A stretch of 64,000 nt of DNA from VXOZ01 sp965220045 (GTDB lineage Bacteria > Chloroflexota > UBA11872 > VXOZ01), in NCBI GenBank assembly GCA_965220045.1, contig OZ244803.1, positions 2,046,001 through 2,110,000 on the forward strand, read 5' to 3'. Every line of letters begins with the position of its first letter. The first letter of the stretch is position 1. Below the pieces are notes generated by a model. The model saw nothing but the letters and a program-made list of their open reading frames with translations. It ran no database searches and was not told the origin of the DNA. The translations under genes and the position numbers were made by a program. Of the stretch, positions 58,689 to 64,000 are shown one piece after another.

Positions 58689-59816
58689 ATTTTGATCTCT
58701 GAGGTCTATGGATTTTATGCGTTGTATTGAGAAGTACACGTTCCAGACGCCGTCTGTTTGGGTGGGTCGCAGTGCGACCTGTTTGTGAGTGAAGGCTCTG
58801 CCAACACGGAGCTTCCTGCCCTGGAAGGAGATGCGGCCGGAGACATCGACGCTGCGCACCTGATCGTCGGGGCTGTATGCAAGGGCAGGCAGGGTCTCGG
58901 GGAAGGAGCGTGCACTGGGAGTGTACCGGCTGATGGGAGTGTCGAGGTTCAGGGAATGATGGGGGCGTTCCAGGTTGTAGAATTCACGCCAAGTGTCGAA
59001 GGCGCGTTGGCAGTGCTCCAGGTCGGTGAAGGTACGGCCCTGCAGCAATTCGCTCTTCAGCGAGCGGTGGAAGCGTTCGAGCTTGCCGAGGGTTTGGGGA
59101 TGGTTGGGGCGGCTGTGGCGCACGTTGATGCCCAGGTGCATGAGCCAGACGGTGAAGGGCGTGTAGGGCTGTCCGGCGTTGTTGCCCCAGGGGGCGCCGT
59201 TATCCATGAGCATGGCCTGGGGCAGGCCGTAGCCGCGAAAGACTGTGGTGAGGCGGTCTTGCACCGTTGCTCCCTGCTGGTTGGCACAGGCTTGGAGAGC
59301 GAGGTTGAAGCGAGAATGATCGTCCAGGAGAGTGAGCGGATGGCAGCGGTCGTGCTGCATGGCGAAATGCCCTTTGAAGTCCAGCTGCCACAACGCGTTG
59401 GGATCGGGATATTCAAAGCGCACCTGGGGCGTGTGCTTGGCGCTTTCCGTTTCATCAATGAGCCCAGAGCGCTTGAGTATGGCTTGGATCGTGCTCTTGG
59501 CCGGCACGTTGGTGACCCCTTGGTTCTGCAACATTCTGTGCAGCACATGGGCACCCTTGCCCGGATGCGCCAGCCGCAGCGCGATGATGCGGTCCTCCAT
59601 CTCCCGGCTCGTGCGGTGCGGACACGTGTGCGTGCGGTGCGACCGGTCCTGCAGACCGTTGGCGCCACTCTCCGCGTACCGCCGCAGCGTCTTGTACCCT
59701 GTCTTGCGACTGATCCCCATGCGCCGACACAGCTCACTCATGTTCGCCCCGTCAGTCAGCGCCAGGGCGATAAACTCTTCCCGAGCAGACATAAGCGTTT
59801 CCACCTTCCACGGCAT
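58683..59816 (-). CDS. IS481-family DDE transposase
   Basis: A 377-aa transposase. N-terminal helix-turn-helix (NMSELCRRMGISRKTGYKTL, 25-44), a central linker with a second HTH, then the rve integrase core. The catalytic triad is intact: D146 in WQLDFKGHF, D205 in MLMDNGAPWG and E247 in LGKLERFHRSLK. The C-terminal tail FYNLERPHHSLNLDTPISRY is family typical. ATG at 59816 is chosen because GGAGG ends 6 bases upstream (an ATG at 59822 abuts it). No frameshift, so the element may be active. Confidence 0.95.
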   Translation of the reverse strand: MPWKVETLMSAREEFIALALTDGANMSELCRRMGISRKTGYKTLRRYAESGANGLQDRSHRTHTCPHRTSREMEDRIIALRLAHPGKGAHVLHRMLQNQGVTNVPAKSTIQAILKRSGLIDETESAKHTPQVRFEYPDPNALWQLDFKGHFAMQHDRCHPLTLLDDHSRFNLALQACANQQGATVQDRLTTVFRGYGLPQAMLMDNGAPWGNNAGQPYTPFTVWLMHLGINVRHSRPNHPQTLGKLERFHRSLKSELLQGRTFTDLEHCQRAFDTWREFYNLERPHHSLNLDTPISRYTPSARSFPETLPALAYSPDDQVRSVDVSGRISFQGRKLRVGRAFTHKQVALRPTQTDGVWNVYFSIQRIKSIDLRDQNV

Positions 59817-59853
59817 GGTCATCCTCCTGCTGCAAGATTCTCCATGCCTTTAG

Positions 59854-59903
59854 GTGTAACCCATCAGCCCGAACAAGTGTTACCCATCAACCCGGTCTAT
59901 ACA
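59854..59903 (-). repeat. IS right terminal inverted repeat
   Basis: Reverse complement begins TGTATAGACCGGGTTGATGG and ends GGTTACAC, mirroring the left end; contains the duplicated TGATGGGTAACA motif. Confidence 0.85.
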
Positions 59904-60296
59904 GGGGAGAGGGCTGGGGTGAGGGGATTCCTTGCCGTTCTAATCGTATGACATATACAGTCAATACATATCTAAGCCAAACTGGCTGGCGTTTAGAGCA
60001 GATTCACCCTCACCCCCGTATCCTCCGATACTGTGTATCGGCTTACGGGGCAGGCTCTAACCCTCTCCCGTCAAGGGAGAGGGGACTACCTCGCTGTGGC
60101 GGGGGCTATGCAAAGGTCTCCATGTTGGGGGCCTGAAATGAGGGAGAATACCGACTTTGCCGCCAACAAGTCCCAAACTTCCCCTTGCTTCCCTGGATTC
60201 CGGCTATCGCCGGAATGACGATGCAATGCAGGGCCTCAAAATTGAGACAGGGATGCTGTATCTCGCTTCCACGAGTGCGAGCGGTTACTGCATTCG
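59904..60296. repeat. Intergenic region with palindromic repeats right of the IS
   Basis: Starts with the right half of the interrupted element (GGGGAGAGGGCTGGGGTGAG). At about 60008-60090 is a second, intact copy in which ACCCTCTCCCGTCAAGGGAGAGG follows a CCGATACTGTGTATCGG hairpin. Near 60190-60220 is GATTCCGGCTATCGCCGGAAT. No gene is recognised. Confidence 0.7.
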
Positions 60297-60797
60297 TCAA
60301 CGGCGGATGAGACGGAAGAGGACATAGCACAGACCGATGATAAGGCCGCAGATGGCCGCGCCGCGGGTATCGAGCAGCGTATTGACGTTGCCATTTACAC
60401 GGCCGCCAACCACCACCACGCTCGCCACCTGCTCGGCTTCGATCTGCCCGCCGACGATCCACTGCGACACTGAGTAATTCGTATCCACGCTGCCACCGAC
60501 CACCAGCCACGTGGCTCCTTCCGTCACGCTCACTTCATGACCGGCGGCGATGCCTGTGAGCCCCTGCTGCAGGGAAGCGGCCTCAGCCTGCACGACCCCC
60601 GCAGCGGTATTCTGCATGTCGATGTCGTCCGCGACCACGTGCCGCACGAGGCTATTGGTGATCTGGAAGCGCTCGTCTACGTCAGTGCCGTCTCCGACTG
60701 CTGCTGGATCGGCGTCGCTTTGCGCACCGTTGGTCGCGTCTTCCGAAACGTCTTTGCTCGCCGGCACATTTTGCGGCTGCACTTCAGAAGACTCCAT
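60297..60797 (-). CDS. C-terminally membrane-anchored Gly/Val-rich repetitive protein
   Basis: A 166-aa acidic protein. A disordered N-terminus (about 1-60) precedes a repetitive beta-rich region with short turns (VVADDIDMQNTAAGVVQAEAAS, GATWLVVGGSVD, ASVVVVGGRVNGNV). A C-terminal helix with a basic end (ICGLIIGLCYVLFRLIRR) follows. The pattern resembles small Chloroflexota proteins with a right-handed beta-helix-like stalk held by a C-terminal anchor. ATG at 60797 has GAGG upstream; the frame extends to 60896 without support. Function unknown. Confidence 0.75.
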   Translation of the reverse strand: MESSEVQPQNVPASKDVSEDATNGAQSDADPAAVGDGTDVDERFQITNSLVRHVVADDIDMQNTAAGVVQAEAASLQQGLTGIAAGHEVSVTEGATWLVVGGSVDTNYSVSQWIVGGQIEAEQVASVVVVGGRVNGNVNTLLDTRGAAICGLIIGLCYVLFRLIRR

Positions 60798-60905
60798 TAT
60801 CGGCACCTCTTCTTCGCTATCCACGATTCGTTCGTTTCTTCCTTGATTGCCATTCACCCTACACACTCTATGATACCAGCCCCACACCAGGGGCAAGCGA
60901 GCGCG

Positions 60906-62072
60906 CTATGGCGCGGCCGTGCGCGCGTAATCCATGACTTGCTTGACAGGCACCTGTGCCGCCGCCGCTACCCGCAGGCAGTCATCGTATTCGGGGCTGC
61001 GATTGACCACCTGGCCGTGCCAATACGCCACCTTTCTCCGCACCGTTCCCCAAGGAGTCTCTACGTGCTCGACCTCTCGGCGCAACTTGATACGGTCAAC
61101 CCGATGCAGGCGCACACCAATGGTTGTCGTCTCTCGAAAGATTATGTCCAGCAGCGGCCCGTGGTCTGTAGCTTCCGTTAGCACACTGAGCACGTGGCCC
61201 GGCCTCCCCTTCTTCAATTGGACCGGGGTCAGCGAGACATCCAGCGCGCCAGCCGCAAACAATTGTGTGGAGACGTGACCGTACACTTGCGGATTCATGT
61301 CGTCAATCGTCGTTTCGATGACGGTTGCCATGCCACTCGTGTCCTCAGCGGAATCCTCTCCCACGACGAGGCGCAGTACATTGGGAATAGCAGTGTCGCG
61401 CATGCCCGCGCCATAGCCGATGGACTTCGCGCGCATGACCGGCATCAGCCCGAATTCACCAGCCAGCTCACTGAGCAGGAGCGCGCCGGTGGGCGTGAGT
61501 GTCTCTCCCATGTCCGGCACGGCGTAGATGGGCTTATCTTTCATGAGATCGAGCGTCGCCGGACCCGGAATCGGCCACCAGCCGTGGCGGGTCTGAATGG
61601 GCGGGCAACCGCCGACATTGACCGGCGAGCAGACGATCCGCTCGATGCCGAGCGCCTTGAGCCCCGCCACGACGCCCACGACGTCGAGGATTGAATCAAC
61701 CGCGCCGACTTCGTGGAAATGCACCGCTTCCGGCGCGACGCCGTGCATGCGTCCCTCGACTTCTGCCAGCCGCACGAAGAGCCGCCTACTCGTGGCTACG
61801 ATGTCTTCGTCAAGGCTGCTTGCCTCAAGCAATTGCAGAATGTCGTTGAGATTCCGCTCTACTGTGTGCTCTTTGGCATCGATCTCGATATGGATTTGCA
61901 GGGCGCGCAGCAACCCCTTGCGCACTTCCTCCGCGCGAACCTTATACCCGCCAAGCGGAATTCGGGAAAATGTCGCCTTGAGGTCGTCCAGCGGCCACCC
62001 GCAGTCCACCAATGCGCCAAGCAGCATGTCGCCGGACGCGCCCGCGAAGCAATCAAGAAAGGCGACTCTCAT
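60906..62072 (-). CDS. larC: Nickel-pincer cofactor nickel insertase LarC
   Basis: Last step in synthesis of the nickel pincer nucleotide: insertion of Ni into pyridinium-3,5-bisthiocarboxylate mononucleotide. The N-terminal RVAFLDCFAGASGDMLLGAL (2-21), MHGVAPEAVHFHEVGAVDSILDVVG and the C-terminal ETTIDDMNPQVYGHV are diagnostic. 388 aa as one uninterrupted frame, whereas LarC in some lactobacilli needs a frameshift. Start overlaps the larB stop by 4 bp. larA and larE are not in the window, so the cofactor's client enzyme must be encoded elsewhere. Confidence 0.95.
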   Translation of the reverse strand: MRVAFLDCFAGASGDMLLGALVDCGWPLDDLKATFSRIPLGGYKVRAEEVRKGLLRALQIHIEIDAKEHTVERNLNDILQLLEASSLDEDIVATSRRLFVRLAEVEGRMHGVAPEAVHFHEVGAVDSILDVVGVVAGLKALGIERIVCSPVNVGGCPPIQTRHGWWPIPGPATLDLMKDKPIYAVPDMGETLTPTGALLLSELAGEFGLMPVMRAKSIGYGAGMRDTAIPNVLRLVVGEDSAEDTSGMATVIETTIDDMNPQVYGHVSTQLFAAGALDVSLTPVQLKKGRPGHVLSVLTEATDHGPLLDIIFRETTTIGVRLHRVDRIKLRREVEHVETPWGTVRRKVAYWHGQVVNRSPEYDDCLRVAAAAQVPVKQVMDYARTAAP

Positions 62073-62845
62073 GGCTCCGGCTGCTCCCCAACCTCTGCTG
62101 CCATGCGGCAGATCAGACCGGCCATGTAACCGGCGCCAAACCCATTGTCGATGTTGACCACGGAGAGTCCGGCGGCGCAGCTATTGAGCATGGTGAGGAG
62201 AGGCGTCAAACCGCCTAAGGAAGCGCCGTAACCGACACTCGTCGGCACGGCAATGACGGGGCGATCGATCAAGCCGGCGAGCACGCTTGGCAGCGCACCC
62301 TCCATGCCGGCCACGGCAACGACCGCCCGGGCCCGCTGCACCACATCGAGGTTCAACAGGAGACGGTGCAGGCCTGCCACTCCCACGTCCGTCAGGCGAT
62401 CCACCCGGCAACCCATGAGTTCAGCGGTAAGACCGGCTTCAGCGGCCACCGGCAAGTCCGCCGTGCCCGCCGCAACCACCGCGACACGCCCATGGACGAG
62501 GCGCTGTGCGGTCCGCCGGACCACGATTGCGCGGGCATCCTCATGGTATTCGGCACTCGGAATGCGCGCTTGCACCGCTGCAGAGAGTTCCGGAGACGCC
62601 CGTGTAGCCAGCACTGTCTGATCATGGGCCAGAAGCTCCTCCGCAATGCCGATGACTTGCGGCGCCGTCTTGCCAGGACAGAAGATCACCTCCGGAAAGC
62701 CGACCCGCAATTGGCGCTGCGCATCAACCTTGGCAAAGCCGAGATCTTCGTAAGGAGCCAAGCGGATGCGGCGCACGGCCTGCTCGATGTCAATAGAGCC
62801 GCGCTGCACGTCCGCTAACAACGCACGCAGAGTGTTCGTATCCAT
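62069..62845 (-). CDS. larB: Nickel-pincer cofactor biosynthesis carboxylase LarB
   Basis: Carboxylates and hydrolyses nicotinic acid adenine dinucleotide at the start of the pincer-cofactor pathway. A 258-aa protein with an AIR-carboxylase (PurE)-like C-terminal domain: VAAGTADLPVAAEAGLTAELMG, VAGMEGALPSVLAGLIDRPVIAVPTSVGYG, and an N-terminal DLGFAKVDAQRQLRVGFPEVIFCPGKTAPQV typical of LarB. Coupled to larC by ATGA overlap, and starts 5 bp after the enolase stop on the same strand, so all three are probably co-transcribed. Confidence 0.95.
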   Translation of the reverse strand: MDTNTLRALLADVQRGSIDIEQAVRRIRLAPYEDLGFAKVDAQRQLRVGFPEVIFCPGKTAPQVIGIAEELLAHDQTVLATRASPELSAAVQARIPSAEYHEDARAIVVRRTAQRLVHGRVAVVAAGTADLPVAAEAGLTAELMGCRVDRLTDVGVAGLHRLLLNLDVVQRARAVVAVAGMEGALPSVLAGLIDRPVIAVPTSVGYGASLGGLTPLLTMLNSCAAGLSVVNIDNGFGAGYMAGLICRMAAEVGEQPEP

Positions 62846-62850
62846 AGGGC

Positions 62851-64000
62851 TTAGAGAAACGGAAAAGCCGCGGCGCCTGCGTAGACGGCAGTCTTGCCAA
62901 GCTCATCTTCGATGCGCAGCAGCCGGTTGTACTTGGCGACACGGTCCGAGCGGCACGGCGCTCCAGTCTTGATCTGACCCACGCCGGTAGCGACGGCAAT
63001 GTCGGCGATGGTCGTGTCCTCGGTTTCTCCCGAACGGTGCGAAATCACGGCACCCCAGCCGGCCTGCCGCGCCATGGCAACCGCGTCGAGTGTCTCAGTC
63101 AAGGTGCCGATCTGATTGGGCTTGATGAGGATTGCGTTCGCGGCCTGCCGCTTAATCGCTGCGCCCAGCCGTTGCGTATTCGTCACGAGCAGGTCATCGC
63201 CCACAAGCTGCACCCGGCTGCCAAGCCGCTCCTGCAATCCAATCCAGCCGTCCCAGTCGTCTTCGGCCAGACCGTCTTCGAGGCTGATGATCGGATACTG
63301 TTCCGCCCAATCCGCCCAAAACGCTACGAATTCATCACTAGAAAGCGTGCGCCCTTCACGTTCCAATACGTAGGCATCGTTTTCATAGAGCTCGGTCGTC
63401 GCCGGATCGAGACCGATATAGATGTCCTCACCGGGGCGAAATCCTGCCTTCTCTATAGCAGCGAGAATCGTCTGAATGGCCGCCACATTCGTCGGCAGTG
63501 ACGGGGCAAAGCCGCCCTCGTCCCCCACCGTCGTGCTGAGGGACTTCTCTTCAAGAAGTCCGTGCAACGCATGGTACGTCTCGGTCCCCCAACGCAACGC
63601 CTCGCGAAACGACGGCGCCGCGACCGGCAAGATCATGAATTCCTGAAAGTCCGTGGAATTGGCGGCGTGCTTGCCGCCGTTGAGTATGTTCATCATCGGG
63701 ACGGGTAGCGTGTCCGCAAAAGCGCCGCCAATGTAGCGGTACAGCGGCAATCCAACACAGGCAGCCGCCGCTTTCGCTACGGCCAGCGAGACCGCCAGCA
63801 GCGCGTTAGCCCCGAGTTCTCCCTTGGCGGGGGAACCATCCAGCGCAATCAACGCCTGATCGATCGCGGCCTGCTCCAGCGCGCCCCGACCGGCCAGTTC
63901 GGCAGCAATTGGGCCATTGATGTTTTCCACCGCGCGCAGCACGCCTTTGCCGGCGTAACGACCCTTGTCACCATCCCGTAGTTCTACGGCCTCATGCATG
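62851..64000 (-). CDS. eno: Enolase (N-terminus beyond the window)
   Basis: 2-phosphoglycerate dehydratase of glycolysis. About 383 codons are present; the first ~43 residues (the ILDSRGNPTVE region) lie outside the window, and the first methionine shown is internal (the segment is EAVELRDGDKGRYAGKGVL). Catalytic parts seen are GDEGGFAPSL (acid Glu), SLEDGLAEDDWDGW (metal Asp/Glu), VGDDLLVTN, ILIKPNQIGTLTET with the base Lys, and SHRSGETED. The C-terminus ends AAFPFL. It heads a unit with larB and larC. Confidence 0.96.
   Translation of the reverse strand, partial: MHEAVELRDGDKGRYAGKGVLRAVENINGPIAAELAGRGALEQAAIDQALIALDGSPAKGELGANALLAVSLAVAKAAAACVGLPLYRYIGGAFADTLPVPMMNILNGGKHAANSTDFQEFMILPVAAPSFREALRWGTETYHALHGLLEEKSLSTTVGDEGGFAPSLPTNVAAIQTILAAIEKAGFRPGEDIYIGLDPATTELYENDAYVLEREGRTLSSDEFVAFWADWAEQYPIISLEDGLAEDDWDGWIGLQERLGSRVQLVGDDLLVTNTQRLGAAIKRQAANAILIKPNQIGTLTETLDAVAMARQAGWGAVISHRSGETEDTTIADIAVATGVGQIKTGAPCRSDRVAKYNRLLRIEDELGKTAVYAGAAAFPFL

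Larger units (their letters stand above)
58639..59903 (-). mobile_element. IS481-type insertion sequence, complete
   Basis: A 1265-bp element bounded by ~50-bp imperfect inverted repeats at 58639-58688 and 59854-59903. Each end contains two copies of a GGGNTGATNGGTAACA-like motif, about 24 bp apart, probably the transposase binding sites. Ends read TGTA...TACA. One transposase gene (58683-59816, minus strand) fills it, its stop codon lying just within the left repeat. Flanks are runs of G, so a short target duplication (GGGG) is consistent but cannot be proved. It sits inside a CCCTCTCC...GGAGAGGG palindromic repeat. Confidence 0.9.

Noticed and set aside
58758..59951. 397-aa frame on the plus strand across the IS
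   Set aside because: Antisense to the intact DDE transposase and runs through the terminal repeat.

Overview
The window is a gene-dense, GC-rich (roughly 60% by eye) bacterial chromosome segment with about 47 protein genes, one tRNA, one complete insertion sequence and many short palindromic or tandem intergenic repeats. No rRNA or ribosomal-protein gene is present, so the taxon is inferred only. The mix of genes (VanW-domain protein, LarB/LarC, a C-terminally anchored glycine/valine-rich protein, hydantoinase A/B, a sulfatase-fold enzyme, several Gfo/Idh/MocA dehydrogenases and TIM-barrel sugar isomerases, C45 acyltransferase, frequent GTG/TTG starts, abundant REP-like repeats) best suits an uncultivated Chloroflexota bacterium, possibly marine or host-associated. 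This is an inference.

Layout. 1-3.4 kb: PfkB sugar kinases, a split heptose kinase/adenylyltransferase pair (RfaE1/RfaE2 type) and Ndk. 3.4-12.8 kb: a sulfatase-fold enzyme with an altered nucleophile motif, an ATP-dependent hydantoinase pair (hyuB-hyuA), a DUF1640-like hendecad coiled-coil protein, a sarcosine-oxidase-like FAD enzyme and an orphan sugar-binding lipoprotein. 13.2-17.4 kb: a NIF3-like protein, a C45 Ntn-hydrolase and a large deacetylase-like protein. 17.6-24.4 kb, minus strand: a complete NHLP/NHLM-type peptide export cassette (HlyD-like protein, C39 peptidase-ABC transporter, second ABC transporter). Upstream of it is a 64-codon precursor gene with a double-glycine leader and its own intrinsic terminator. 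24.9-27.7 kb: methyltransferase, acetyltransferase, tRNA-Asn, heme O synthase. 28.0-33.5 kb, minus strand: argD-argG-(AlkZ-like)-argH. 33.7-39.7 kb: sugar isomerase and DegT aminotransferase, acyltransferase, amidohydrolase, HemW. 39.8-47.2 kb: zinc-ribbon membrane protein, ankyrin protein, a cupin gene with an in-frame stop, VOC protein, FolK, ThpR, GalU and a prenyl diphosphate synthase. 47.5-54.1 kb: two oxidoreductase-centred sugar clusters around a VanW protein. 54.3-58.4 kb: cation/proton antiporter, M20 peptidase, MBL-fold hydrolase. 58.6-59.9 kb: an IS481-type element. 60.3-64.0 kb: anchored protein, LarC, LarB and enolase, which runs off the window.

The most interesting system is the export cassette at 17.6-24.4 kb. 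Its three exporter genes are in the order known for NHLP systems and all catalytic residues are visible. Its candidate cargo is very small (25-residue core after the GG site), has no Cys, contains a Trp-Trp-His segment, and no recognised RiPP maturase lies nearby. It is therefore a candidate for an undescribed secreted peptide. Other notable signals are a 126-127 bp tandem repeat, a dispersed ~85-100 bp element in two inverted copies, a perfect CRP-type TGTGA-N6-TCACA palindrome upstream of ctaB, and an IS inserted in a genomic palindrome.
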